A DNA stretch of 64,000 nucleotides from Chloroflexota bacterium. Its GTDB lineage: Bacteria; Chloroflexota; Anaerolineae; Aggregatilineales; Phototrophicaceae. The DNA lies in assembly GCA_020161935.1 (NCBI GenBank), contig JAIUNI010000007.1:248001-312000 (forward strand), read 5' to 3'. Positions 43,602-52,176 of this stretch are shown here, in pieces. The first letter of the stretch is position 1. Every line of letters begins with the position of its first letter. The notes beneath the pieces are model-generated. The model had not been told where the DNA came from, made no database searches, and saw nothing but the letters and a program-made list of their open reading frames with translations. The translations under genes and the position numbers were made by a program.

Positions 43602-44205
43602 GGACGAGATGTATCTCGTCCCTACGAATGGACATGGTTTGTGGTCGTGGCAAGAATAGCGACAGGGAGAACACATCCCTGATCCCTTTCATCAAAGGGT
43701 GAGTGCGGTCAGTGGAGCGGACAGCCTGTCTGCTGTCCCTACGAATGGCCGTTGTTTGTGGTCGTGGCAAGAATAACGACAGGGAGAACACATCCCTGAT
43801 CCCTTTCATCAAAGGGTGAGTGCGGTCAGTGGAGCGGACAGCCTGTCTGCTGTCCCTACGAATGACCGTTGTTTGTGGTCGTGGCAAGAATAGCGACAGG
43901 GAGAACACATCCGTGATCCCTTTCATCAAAGGGTGAGTGCGGTCAGTGGAGCGGACAGCCTGTCTGCTGTCCCTACGAATGACCGTTGTTTGTGGTCGTG
44001 GGCAAAGTTAGGGAAGAAGACATCGGTGATCCCTTTCATCAAAGGGTGAGTGCGGTCAGTGGAGCGGACAGCCTGTCTGCTGTCCCTACGAATGGCCGTT
44101 GTTTGTGGTCGTGGGCAAAGATACGGAAGAAGACATCGGTGAGACCCTACGAAGAAAGTTGTGTTTGTGGTGGGGGATGCGGACGCGATGTATCTCGTCC
44201 CTACG
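43602..44205. repeat. Tandem array of 117-bp units with palindromes
   Basis: CCCTACGAA recurs at 43620, 43737, 43854, 43971, 44084, 44145 and 44199, giving periods of 117, 117, 117, 113, 61 and 54. Each full unit holds a GGACAGC/GCTGTCC stem before CCCTAC, a GTTTGTGGTCGTGG block, a GACAGGGAGAACACATCC block and a CCCTTTCATCAAAGGG hairpin. The outer members have a GGACGAGAT-GT-ATCTCGTCC palindrome instead. A minus-strand reading frame crosses it only because 117 is a multiple of three. Confidence 0.9.
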
Positions 44206-44220
44206 AAGAAAATGTTAGGG

Positions 44221-44250
44221 AAATAAAAAGGGCGCAGATGCTGCGCCCTT
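44221..44250 (-). terminator. Terminator of the TyrA-like gene, built from the palindrome family
   Basis: On the minus strand, AAGGGCGCAG pairs with CTGCGCCCTT and is followed by TTTATTT. Read on the plus strand it has the layout of the nearby repeats: palindrome, then CTTACAAA, then TGTGTTTG. Confidence 0.8.
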
Positions 44251-44277
44251 ACAAATATGTGTTTGCGAAGGAGAGGG

Positions 44278-45300
44278 TTATTTGTCGCCCTTGTTGCCAG
44301 AGAGCTTTTTGGAGAGAAAGCCGCCCATTAGACCGGAGACGAGATTACCGCCGAAGGATGGATTGCTTGAGTCATCTTTGCTGTCGTCCCACTTGCCGTT
44401 GGAGCGTTTGTTGATCCACGTGTTGTAGGAGTCGGCGGCGGTGGTGAGTGCTTCTTCGAGCGAGTCTTGATCGTTTTCGGCGATAATTTCCCGCAGCGCC
44501 TTGAGGGTGACGAGGAGTTCATCGGTCTGACGCAGGATGCTATCACGGTTGTTCAAGATCAAGTCGCGCAGGTCGTCGGGATGCGTATCGTAAAGGTGGT
44601 GTGTGAGGCGACCGAAGGCGGGATTGGTCACCCGCTGCGAGTCCACCCATCCGGCGGCCTGACTGGCGGTGTAGAAGCTGGCGAGGCCGAGCAGCGCGGG
44701 CATACCTTCGGTGAGGGCGACGATGCCATCATGTTCGGCGGGGTCATAGAAGTGCGGCACCGCGCCGAGAATGTTAGCAAAGTCTGACGAGAGTTCGACG
44801 GCTTCTTTGGCGCAGCTTGTGGACGGCATGAGCAGCATACTGCCTTTGTCGAACAAGTCAGCGGCGGCATGGGCGGTATCGTCAAGGCCATCGTGCAGGT
44901 ACTTGGGATTGATGATGGGAGTCAGGCCGACCATATGCACTTCTTTGCTGAGGTGCTTTCCCGCCCATGCAAGTGACTGCTGCTTGAGGAGTGACATATC
45001 CAGCACGACAGCACCCGCACGGAGGTCACTCGCAATCGCTTTGTAGGCTTCTTGCATTTCCGCGAGGGGGAGCGCTAACACAACAATATCTTTTCGCGCG
45101 GCGGCGGTGAACAGATCACGCTCGATTTTATCTGTGATGCCGGCCTTGGCCGCATCGTCGCGGACACCGGTACGCATATCCGCACCCACCACATCAAAAT
45201 GGTGCTTCGAATCTTTGCGCTCGTTATACCGTTTGAGCGCCAACACCACCGATGCGCCAATCCGACCTAAACCTAATACCGCTACCGAAACGTTTGCCAT
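44278..45300 (-). CDS. Prephenate-dehydrogenase-like NAD(P)-binding protein
   Basis: The N-terminal Rossmann motif is AVLGLGRIGASVVLAL, followed by DIVVLALPLAEM and AGAVVLDMSLLKQQ, the pattern of TyrA-type dehydrogenases where the catalytic region reads G-x-H-P. Here that region is HMVGLTPIINPKYL, so the His-Pro motif is replaced. The helical C-terminal domain is of normal size, and a glycine/lysine-rich tail (GGNLVSGLMGGFLSKKLSG) follows. Substrate is therefore uncertain: prephenate, or another 6PGDH-like acid. The gene is complete at 340 residues and ends at the hairpin 44221-44250. Confidence 0.7.
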   Translation of the reverse strand: MANVSVAVLGLGRIGASVVLALKRYNERKDSKHHFDVVGADMRTGVRDDAAKAGITDKIERDLFTAAARKDIVVLALPLAEMQEAYKAIASDLRAGAVVLDMSLLKQQSLAWAGKHLSKEVHMVGLTPIINPKYLHDGLDDTAHAAADLFDKGSMLLMPSTSCAKEAVELSSDFANILGAVPHFYDPAEHDGIVALTEGMPALLGLASFYTASQAAGWVDSQRVTNPAFGRLTHHLYDTHPDDLRDLILNNRDSILRQTDELLVTLKALREIIAENDQDSLEEALTTAADSYNTWINKRSNGKWDDSKDDSSNPSFGGNLVSGLMGGFLSKKLSGNKGDK

Positions 45301-45325
45301 GACATCCTCAATCTCTCACCGACTT

Positions 45326-45847
45326 CTAATTCTGATTATCCGCCTGTTGTAATCGTCGCAACAGGTGAACATAGGCATGATCTTGCCACTTTTCAATAGG
45401 ATCGGCGTGGTGGGTGACAAGCCACTGCACGGCCTCGCTTGCATTCGCTGATGCCAGCAGTTCACCACTCCACGCGGGATGCTGTTCGTAAACTACAAAC
45501 GGACGCTGCCACAGGTTCAACGGGTTCCCTTCGCTCCAACGTTGGTAGCGAGAGGGCATGAGCGCCCGCACCAGAACCGCCGCAGTCTTTTGCCACACAC
45601 TGATCGGGTAGCGTGTTTTGCCGACATCGTGCAGCAGCGCCGCCACCGCCAAGTCGTCCGGTGTTTCGCCCTGTGCCAGTACATCACGCAGGACGGCTAG
45701 ACTATGCAACTGTTCCCCTCGATCAAACCGTTTAAACAGGTCTAACAACGTGGGTGACAGGTAGCTGGTGACTAAGCTCATATCCACAGGCTGCGAGAAG
45801 GCGAACAGCGCCTTTATCCCCTGCCCGATCCGGTACGCTGCTGACAT
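45326..45847 (-). CDS. HD-domain phosphohydrolase
   Basis: The 173 residues contain an HD metal-binding domain: His in QLHSLAVL, the HD pair in AALLHDVGKTRYP and further His in VYEQHPAWSGE and VTHHADP. The family hydrolyses nucleotides, cyclic dinucleotides or oligonucleotide phosphates, and no single substrate is indicated. It has no sensor or GYP motif. It lies 19 nt from the end of an M50 protease gene on the same strand, which suggests one transcript. Confidence 0.8.
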   Translation of the reverse strand: MSAAYRIGQGIKALFAFSQPVDMSLVTSYLSPTLLDLFKRFDRGEQLHSLAVLRDVLAQGETPDDLAVAALLHDVGKTRYPISVWQKTAAVLVRALMPSRYQRWSEGNPLNLWQRPFVVYEQHPAWSGELLASANASEAVQWLVTHHADPIEKWQDHAYVHLLRRLQQADNQN

Positions 45848-45866
45848 TCATTGCCGCCAAACTGCC

Positions 45867-46508
45867 TTAAAATCCAACCAGAATCCTGAATAACTGCGTG
45901 CTTGGTTGGCTGATCAAGATACCCAGAATGTTGAACTGACCACCGATGAAACTCAGCAAAATCAAGAGCATAAACAGGTAGTAACTGTTCTGTTGGTTGG
46001 CCTGCCACCAACGCGCCTGCTCCGGCGGCAGGAGCGAGTACATGATGCTCCAACCGTCCAGCGGAAACAGCGGAATGATGTTGAAAATGGCGAGGATGAT
46101 ATTCAAGAATATGATCTGCGCGAACAACTGAAAGAGAAAGTCATTCCCGAAAATCTGCTGCTGGAAAATTCGCATCGGAATAGCGAAAACGATTGCCACG
46201 ATGAGGTTCGAAAACGGCCCTGCCGCGACGGCTGCAAGATAACCCCAACGCGGGTTACGCATCCGGTAGGGGTTCACGGGAGCGGAGCCGAGAAAACCGA
46301 AACCGATCAACACACCCATGAGGAAGCCGATGGGGTTAATATGCACCAGCGGATTGAGGGTCAGCCGCCCCTGACTTGCGCCGGTGTTATCGCCCATACG
46401 GTAGGCAACATACACATGCGCGAACTCATGAATAGTCATCCCGATCAACAAGGCTACAGCACGAATGAGTAAACTAACGGGATTCAGGTCTAACAAGGGA
46501 AGCTCCAC
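45867..46508 (-). CDS. Site-2-protease-like M50 metallopeptidase
   Basis: This integral membrane zinc protease has 213 residues with about five to six helices. The active-site motif HEFAH is at residues 27-31 in a membrane helix (MTIHEFAHVYVAYRMGD), and the third ligand region is FNIIPLFPLDGWS. It belongs to the short Rv0359/YdjG-like branch without a PDZ or CBS domain. Such proteases cut membrane proteins within the bilayer, but the substrate here is unknown. It is followed closely by the HD-domain gene. Confidence 0.85.
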   Translation of the reverse strand: MELPLLDLNPVSLLIRAVALLIGMTIHEFAHVYVAYRMGDNTGASQGRLTLNPLVHINPIGFLMGVLIGFGFLGSAPVNPYRMRNPRWGYLAAVAAGPFSNLIVAIVFAIPMRIFQQQIFGNDFLFQLFAQIIFLNIILAIFNIIPLFPLDGWSIMYSLLPPEQARWWQANQQNSYYLFMLLILLSFIGGQFNILGILISQPSTQLFRILVGF

Positions 46509-46842
46509 TCTGGCTACATCGTGATTTCGCCTTAGTATAACACAGGCGAAGGCAGGCTTCTAAACCGACGACTACGCAACAATAGTGCAACACCATACGT
46601 AAAATGGGGTTGTATGTGTTATGATCGATAACATTTGGACGATAAGTAAACGGGCAACAATGCACAACCATGCCGAGAAGGAGGTGACGGGGAAACACCT
46701 CAATCACAGCATCAGATAATCCATCACACAATGTTTACCCCTGACCGCATCGGTTTTTGGGGGGTGAGGATTGTGCTGTGCCGCATCACGGACTAACAAC
46801 ACAGGATTACGGCACACAACGCAATTTAATGAGGGAATTTAA
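46509..46842 (+). other. Divergent intergenic region with a structured leader
   Basis: A TATGAT at about 46630 could be a -10 element for the plus-strand gene. The remaining about 200 nt can form GAGGTG...CACCTC at about 46679-46700 and a stem between TGTGCCG (near 46784) and CGGCACA (near 46811). A long G run (TTTTTGGGGGGTGAGG) lies between. I could not match it to a riboswitch class. GAGGGAA lies 6 nt before the ATG. Confidence 0.4.
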
Positions 46843-48042
46843 ATGAAGCGTATTCTCATCTTGTTCTCGGATACCGGAGGGGGTCATCGTGCCGCCGCCG
46901 AAGCCATCCGCGACGCGCTGATGATAAAGCATCCGAATGAAGTCAGTATTGAAATGGTAGACGTATTCCGCGCCTACTCACCCTTCCCATTCAAATACAT
47001 GCCCGAAATGTACCCGTGGGTCGTCAACCGCAGCAAGTCCGGTTGGGGCGTGGGTTACAACTTCACCAACACCCGCAGCAAAGCCAAACTGATTCAGCAA
47101 ACGATGTACGTGAGCATGGAAAAAAGTATGCTCAAGATGCTGCGCGAGCATCCAGCAGACTTGATCGTGTCGGTACACTCCCTGCTGACCCGCACCACCA
47201 TGCAGGGGTTGATGCAGTTTGAAAAGCGACCGCCTTTCATGGTGGTGGTGACCGATTTGGTTTCGACGCATATGTTCTGGTACGACAAGGATGTTGACCG
47301 CTGCATCGTGCCAACGCAGCCAGCGTTCGACCGTGGATTGCAAAGCGGCCTGACCCCGGAGCAGATGCGGATTACGGGGTTACCAGTACACCCGAACTTC
47401 GCCGAACGGTTGATGGACAAAGCCGACGCGCGGAAGGAACTCGGTTGGGACCTTGACCTACCGGCGGTGCTGATGGTAGGCGGCGGTGAGGGCATGGGGG
47501 CGCTGTACGAAACCGCGCGTGCCGTCAACGACATGCGGCAGAAGTGCCAACTGATCGTCATTGCGGGGCGCAACCACGCGCTCAAGGCCAAGATCGAAGC
47601 CGACCGCTGGAACCAACCGACACACGTTTACCCTTTCGTCACCAATATGCCGGTGCTGATGGCCGCGTCGGACATCCTCGTGAGCAAGGCGGGGCCAGCG
47701 ACGATCAGCGAGGCGTGCATCGCGGGGCTGCCGGTTATTCTTTACGACGCGATACCGGGGCAAGAAACGGGGAATGTGGAGTTTGTGGTCGAGCATGACG
47801 CGGGGATTTACGCCCCCAGCCCGACCGAAGCCGCCGAAGCCGTCGCCAAGTGGCTGGGCGAAGGACCGGAGGGGTTGAAGCGCCATTCCGACAACGCACG
47901 CCGACTTGGCCGCCCGAACGCGGTGTGGGACATCGCGGACGAAGTGTGGGAGTACGCCCAAAAGCCGCTTATCCCTACCAACCGCCGCAACATTTTCATC
48001 GACTTTTCTAAGCGCGTTCCCATGCGTTCGCGCCGCTTCTAA
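46843..48042 (+). CDS. MGDG-synthase-like processive glycolipid glycosyltransferase
   Basis: The protein transfers a sugar from a UDP- (or similar) donor to diacylglycerol, making membrane glycolipids. The opening LILFSDTGGGHRAAAEAI is the lipid-acceptor motif of the MGDG synthase/UgtP group. The middle AVLMVGGGEGMG and the donor site DILVSKAGPATISEACIAGLPVI (read as two parts, with GPATISEA central) are the GT28-type nucleotide site. The length of 399 residues is normal, and it is a peripheral membrane protein without TM helices. The donor sugar is not predictable. Confidence 0.88.
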   Translation: MKRILILFSDTGGGHRAAAEAIRDALMIKHPNEVSIEMVDVFRAYSPFPFKYMPEMYPWVVNRSKSGWGVGYNFTNTRSKAKLIQQTMYVSMEKSMLKMLREHPADLIVSVHSLLTRTTMQGLMQFEKRPPFMVVVTDLVSTHMFWYDKDVDRCIVPTQPAFDRGLQSGLTPEQMRITGLPVHPNFAERLMDKADARKELGWDLDLPAVLMVGGGEGMGALYETARAVNDMRQKCQLIVIAGRNHALKAKIEADRWNQPTHVYPFVTNMPVLMAASDILVSKAGPATISEACIAGLPVILYDAIPGQETGNVEFVVEHDAGIYAPSPTEAAEAVAKWLGEGPEGLKRHSDNARRLGRPNAVWDIADEVWEYAQKPLIPTNRRNIFIDFSKRVPMRSRRF

Positions 48043-48075
48043 CAGCCTGCTAATGCAGTTTGGCCTATAATGATG

Positions 48076-48103
48076 GGGAGTGGCGTGATCCACTCCCTTT
48101 TTT
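48076..48103 (+). terminator. Rho-independent terminator
   Basis: GGGAGTGG pairs with CCACTCCC around CGTGAT and is followed by T6. A TATAAT at 48066-48071 immediately before it could belong to the next gene's promoter, in which case the hairpin lies in that gene's 5' leader. Confidence 0.85.
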
Positions 48104-48131
48104 GTTCCTATTTCACTATGGAGTTTTACAG

Positions 48132-50138
48132 ATGCGAATTAAACGTTCCGTTCTGGGAATGGCAGCGCTTCTGGCGTTGGCAGCCGGCTCACTGTCAGTC
48201 GCTTTCGCCCAAGATGATGCGCCGCCACCGGCAACAATTGTTAACGACGAAGGTGGGCCAGTATCGGTCACGGGTGAAGTGGCGTATTCAAACGGATTCT
48301 TCACATTGGGCGCGGACGAGCCGCTGATTATCCTTGAGGATGAAGCGGGTTTTGTTGACCGTGACCGCAGCTATATTATTCCTGAAAAGACACAGGTGAT
48401 CGGCAAAATCACCTCGGACTTTTATACCTCTCCGTTCACTTACACACTCGACCTGCCGATTGAACCGTCGGGTTCACTGCGCGACGTTGACCAAGACGGC
48501 GAGAAGGACAGCGGCGTGATGGTTTACGGTATCGCCTACTGGACGAACATCTGGGGCGACCCGTTCCTGCAAGAGCGTGACCTGTACGGCGGTGGTTGGT
48601 CAGGTGCGTATGCGTCGTTTACGGTTGACCCCGATCCTTCGGCGAAGGCGGAAGTCATCGGCGGCAAGTACATCGTCTACGCGCCAGATGCCGAGCAGGG
48701 TTTCCCGTCAGGCTTCGGCGATGACGGCAAGCTGTTCACCGAGGACGACCCAATTGTCACCCTGCCGGAAGGCTACACCATCGTCGACATGGACACTGAC
48801 CCGTTCACCTTTGACCGTTCCAAGTTCCCGGTGATTGACCTGCTGGAAGGCGAAGGCTCGGAACAAGCGGACTTCTCCGACTTGAGCTACACCGAAGCGT
48901 TCGACGGCATGATCGAGATGTTCCGCAAGAACTACGCCTACACCGAACTCAAGAACATTGATTGGGACGCGAAGAAGGCCGAATTCATGCCGCGCATGGA
49001 AGAAGCCGAGCAGAACGAAGACTTCCTCGCTTACCAGAAGGTGCTGCGGGACTTCATCTGGTCGATCCCTGATGGTCACTTGAGCGCTCCGACCGACAAT
49101 GAGGAATTTACGACTGCCATCAGCGGCGGTTTGGGCTTGGCGATCCGCGAGTTGGACGATGAGCGGGTGATCGTCAATTACCTGACACCGGGCGGCCCTG
49201 CTGAAGAAGCCGGTATCGAACTGAAGGCGGAAATTATCTCGATCAACGGCAAGCCGATTGATGAGGCGATTAGCGAAACGGTGCCGTGGTCGTCGCCGTT
49301 CAGCGCGGAACACGTTCTGCGTTTGCAGCAGCTTCGGTATGTTATCCGCTTCCCGTTGGACACCGATGTTGAAATTGAGTACCAGAACCCCGGTGACAGC
49401 GAAAGCACGACTGTGGAACTGAAGACGGTTGACGAACGTGACAGTCTTGCCTTCTCGTCGTTTAACGTGGGCGCGACGGGTTTTGAACTGCCGGTGGAAT
49501 ATGAATACCTCGACAGCGGTTATGTCTACGTGGCTATCGACAGCTTTGCCGACAGCGACAACCTGACGATCCAGTTGTGGGAACGCCTGATTAGCACCTT
49601 GAACGCCTACCAGATTCCGGGCTTGATTATCGACATGCGCCACAACGGTGGTGGCAGCGGCTTCCTCGCTGACCAGATGGCGGCGTACTTCTTTGATGAA
49701 CCGCTGGTGGTTGGCAATGCGTCTTCGTATGACGAATCGCTCGGCGAGTTTTACTCTGACCCTGAGCTGGAGTCGAAGTTCATTCTGCCGTCGGAGGAAC
49801 TGCGCTACCACGGCGCGATTGCGGTACTCGTCGGGCCGAGCTGCAGCAGCGCTTGCGAGTTCTTTAGCTACAACATGACGCTGGAAGACCGCGCGGCGAT
49901 TGTCGGACAGTATCCGTCGGGCGGTTTGGGCGGTGGTCAAGCGACCTACGCGATGCCGGACGGTATCCAATTGCAGTACTCGATTGGCCGCAACGAAGAC
50001 GCGGACGGTAACATCATCATCGAAGGTACGGGTGTTGTGCCGACCGTGAAGGTTCCGGTGGACGAAGAAACCCTGTTCGCCGAAGGTGACGTGGTGCTAG
50101 AAGCAGCCATCGCGCACTTGGATGAAGTGACGCAGTAG
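48132..50138 (+). CDS. Exported S41-family serine peptidase with PDZ domain
   Basis: A signal peptide (MRIKRSVLGMAALLALAAGS, cleaved after AFA) precedes about 645 residues. A beta-rich N-terminal region of about 230 residues is unassigned. It is followed by a helical S41 entry domain (FDGMIEMFRKNYAY), a PDZ domain (GLGLAIRELDDE ... EEAGIELKAEIISINGK) and the peptidase core with LIIDMRHNGGGSG and the active serine region GPSCSSACEFFSYN. The family cleaves C-termini of exported proteins. The start at 48132 is set by the signal peptide; the open frame begins at 48060. It is terminated at 50177-50214. Confidence 0.85.
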   Translation: MRIKRSVLGMAALLALAAGSLSVAFAQDDAPPPATIVNDEGGPVSVTGEVAYSNGFFTLGADEPLIILEDEAGFVDRDRSYIIPEKTQVIGKITSDFYTSPFTYTLDLPIEPSGSLRDVDQDGEKDSGVMVYGIAYWTNIWGDPFLQERDLYGGGWSGAYASFTVDPDPSAKAEVIGGKYIVYAPDAEQGFPSGFGDDGKLFTEDDPIVTLPEGYTIVDMDTDPFTFDRSKFPVIDLLEGEGSEQADFSDLSYTEAFDGMIEMFRKNYAYTELKNIDWDAKKAEFMPRMEEAEQNEDFLAYQKVLRDFIWSIPDGHLSAPTDNEEFTTAISGGLGLAIRELDDERVIVNYLTPGGPAEEAGIELKAEIISINGKPIDEAISETVPWSSPFSAEHVLRLQQLRYVIRFPLDTDVEIEYQNPGDSESTTVELKTVDERDSLAFSSFNVGATGFELPVEYEYLDSGYVYVAIDSFADSDNLTIQLWERLISTLNAYQIPGLIIDMRHNGGGSGFLADQMAAYFFDEPLVVGNASSYDESLGEFYSDPELESKFILPSEELRYHGAIAVLVGPSCSSACEFFSYNMTLEDRAAIVGQYPSGGLGGGQATYAMPDGIQLQYSIGRNEDADGNIIIEGTGVVPTVKVPVDEETLFAEGDVVLEAAIAHLDEVTQ

Positions 50139-50176
50139 TCCGTAACCGATTTCGTTCGGCATTCTAAGTCCTAAGG

Positions 50177-50214
50177 GTGAGGATACGGCGTGTGCCGATC
50201 CTCACTTTTATTTT
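50177..50214 (+). terminator. Rho-independent terminator of the S41 peptidase gene
   Basis: GTGAGGAT plus CGGC pair with GCCG plus ATCCTCAC, with one bulged A, and TTTTATTTT follows. Confidence 0.9.
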
Positions 50215-50317
50215 GTGCAGAATCAACCAAGTTGTTGTTGCCCTGCAAGGATTTCTTCTGTACCATGCACATACGTCTTGCAGCCTTTTTCACACGCCAA
50301 TGGAGGCATCGACATTT

Positions 50318-51394
50318 ATGAAAGCCGTTATTCTCGCCGCTGGTAAGGCAACACGGTTGCGCCCAGTGACGCTGACAATGCCTAAAGCGCTTGTCCCTGT
50401 TGCCAACAAAACACTCATCGGTTACGCCTTTGACGTTCTAAAAGCGGCGGGTTTTGATGAAATTGGTATCGTGGTCAACGACCTCGACTCGCCCCTGCCC
50501 CAGACGTTAGGGGATGGCGCGGCGCTGGGCATCCGCTTGCAGTACATTGTGCAGGCCGAGCAAAAAGGTTTAGCGCACGCGGTCGGGCTGTGCCGCGATT
50601 TTGTGGGCAACGAACCCTTCTGTGTTTTCCTCGGCGACAACATCTTCCAAGATAAGATGAGTTCGATGTTCGCCAACTTCCTGACTTCGGACGCGGAGTC
50701 AGCGATTGCGCTCGGTGAAGTTTCCGACCCGACGCGCTTTGGTATCGCTGAACTAAACGACGATGGTTCGATTGCCCGTGTGGTCGAAAAGCCGAAGGAA
50801 CCCAAGTCGAACCTCGCCATTTCCGGCGTGTACCTGTTCCGCCCCAGCATCTTTGACGCAATTGACCGGATTAAGCCGTCGTGGCGCAACGAACTCGAAA
50901 TTACTGATGCGATCCAAAGGTTGGTTGACGATGGGAAACGAGTGGACTCGTACATCCTCAAGGGTTGGTGGATTGATGCCGGTAAGCCGGATGCGATTGT
51001 GCTAGCGAACCAACTCGTCCTTGAAGAACTGCCGTATACACCGGCGAACGAGGACAAGACGCAGATCATCGGTAACTCGACCGTGACTCACCGTGTCATC
51101 CTCGGTAAGAACAGCCAAGTGATTGACAGCGTGGTACGCGGGCCGGTGATTATTGGTGATAACACAGTCATCCGTAACAGCTACGTTGGTCCTTACACGG
51201 CGCTGGGTGATAATGTGACGATTGAAGGCAGCGAAATCGAAGCCAGCATCGTCATGAAGAACTGCACCATCAGCAACATCAAAGGGCGCATCGACTCGAG
51301 TTTGCTGGCAGATAACGCCCAACTTTCGGCAGCCAACCATATGCCGGAAACCCACCGTTTTGTCCTCGCAGAAAACAGCTACGTGCAGTTGTAA
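50318..51394 (+). CDS. Sugar-phosphate nucleotidyltransferase with beta-helix tail
   Basis: The N-terminal GT-A-like domain has the pyrophosphorylase signature MKAVILAAGKATRLRPVT with the following KALVPVANK, a metal/base site in VFLGDNIF, and VEKPKEPKSNLA. From about residue 245 the sequence is a left-handed beta-helix (IIGNSTVTHRVILGKNSQV, GPVIIGDNTVIRNSYVGPY). This layout fits glucose-1-phosphate thymidylyltransferase or a GlmU-like uridylyltransferase. The acetyltransferase site is not evident. The start at 50318 follows GGAGG by 11 nt; the frame is open upstream. It may serve the same polysaccharide pathway as the mutase and UDP-sugar dehydrogenase. Confidence 0.85.
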   Translation: MKAVILAAGKATRLRPVTLTMPKALVPVANKTLIGYAFDVLKAAGFDEIGIVVNDLDSPLPQTLGDGAALGIRLQYIVQAEQKGLAHAVGLCRDFVGNEPFCVFLGDNIFQDKMSSMFANFLTSDAESAIALGEVSDPTRFGIAELNDDGSIARVVEKPKEPKSNLAISGVYLFRPSIFDAIDRIKPSWRNELEITDAIQRLVDDGKRVDSYILKGWWIDAGKPDAIVLANQLVLEELPYTPANEDKTQIIGNSTVTHRVILGKNSQVIDSVVRGPVIIGDNTVIRNSYVGPYTALGDNVTIEGSEIEASIVMKNCTISNIKGRIDSSLLADNAQLSAANHMPETHRFVLAENSYVQL

Positions 51395-51422
51395 GATCGA
51401 CATATCATTTGCGGTTACGTCT

Positions 51423-51490
51423 GCCGGAGGATAACCCCGCAAGGGGACTATAGACCCTCCGGCAAGTTCAATAAAGCCCCGTAAACGGGA
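51423..51490 (+). terminator. Nested hairpin region after the nucleotidyltransferase gene
   Basis: GCCGGAGG (51423) pairs with CCTCCGGC (51456), enclosing CCCCGCAAGGGG, a stem with a GCAA tetraloop. A further GCCCCGTAAACGGGAC stem follows at about 51476. It may be a terminator or part of a small RNA; there is only a short T run after the last stem. Confidence 0.5.
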
Positions 51491-51612
51491 CTCTTTAAGC
51501 CGTCAGCCCTGCCTAATGAATTGCTGTTTCGTCGCATCAACAGCTTCCATCCGCGAAATACAATGAGGATGGAGACATATGCAATCTACTTCATTTCAAA
51601 GGAGCAAACATC

Positions 51613-52086
51613 ATGTCCCGTAAAACGGAATTGAAAGCAAAACTTGAACAGAGCCGCCAGCATTTGAACCATGTGCTTGATCTCGTGGGCGACCGTTGGG
51701 ATACGCAGGTTTATACCGAAGGCGCAGCGTGGACGGTGCGACAGTTAGCGGTTCACCTGATGATTAGCGACAAGGGGCAAACCTCAACGGTGATGGGCAT
51801 CGCGCGGGGTGAAGACCCAATTCCGGCGGATTTCGACCTCGAACGCTACAACCGCCGTTCGGTGGAAAAACGGGCGGACACACCACTCGGCGACATCCGC
51901 GCCAGCCTCGCGGCGAGCTACGCCGAACGCGAAGCGTGGCTCAACACACTGGATGAAGCGGCGCTGGACAACAGGGGACGGCATGGTTCGGGTCAAATCC
52001 TCAGTGTCGCCGAAATTTTACGGGTGATGGCTGACCACGAGGAAGCCCATGCCAATGACATCGCGCGGCTATTGAAGATCGATTAA
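51613..52086 (+). CDS. DinB-family protein
   Basis: The 157-residue four-helix bundle shows the three-histidine metal pattern of the DinB/YfiT superfamily: His48 in RQLAVHLM, and His142 and His146 in MADHEEAHAND. Members include thiol-dependent transferases and mycothiol-linked enzymes, so the reaction is open. AAAGGAGC precedes the ATG by 8 nt. The cytochrome P450 gene follows behind its own promoter. Confidence 0.8.
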   Translation: MSRKTELKAKLEQSRQHLNHVLDLVGDRWDTQVYTEGAAWTVRQLAVHLMISDKGQTSTVMGIARGEDPIPADFDLERYNRRSVEKRADTPLGDIRASLAASYAEREAWLNTLDEAALDNRGRHGSGQILSVAEILRVMADHEEAHANDIARLLKID

Positions 52087-52095
52087 ATCCCCTAC

Positions 52096-52129
52096 TTGAC
52101 ACACGATATGATATACAGCGTATCATATC
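52096..52129 (+). promoter_or_regulatory. Promoter with palindromic operator ahead of the P450 gene
   Basis: TTGACA at 52096-52101 and TATCAT at 52121-52126 are 19 nt apart. A 9-bp perfect inverted repeat, GATATGATA (52105-52113) and TATCATATC (52121-52129), with a 7-nt spacer fills the space and overlaps the -10 element. The layout suggests a dimeric repressor (TetR- or PadR-like), or a MerR-type activator given the long spacer. Confidence 0.65.
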
Positions 52130-52176
52130 TCTGTGAAACGCTTATTGTAATGATGTAGCAGAATGGGGTTTTAGCG

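Noticed and set aside
43537..43929. Minus-strand 130-residue ORF with a 39-residue internal repeat
   Set aside because: It exists only because the 117-bp repeat unit is a multiple of three with no stop in that frame. It has no ribosome-binding site and its composition is that of the repeat.
43602..44205. CRISPR array
   Set aside because: Units are 117 bp and repeat throughout their length. There are no short direct repeats separated by unique spacers and no cas genes.
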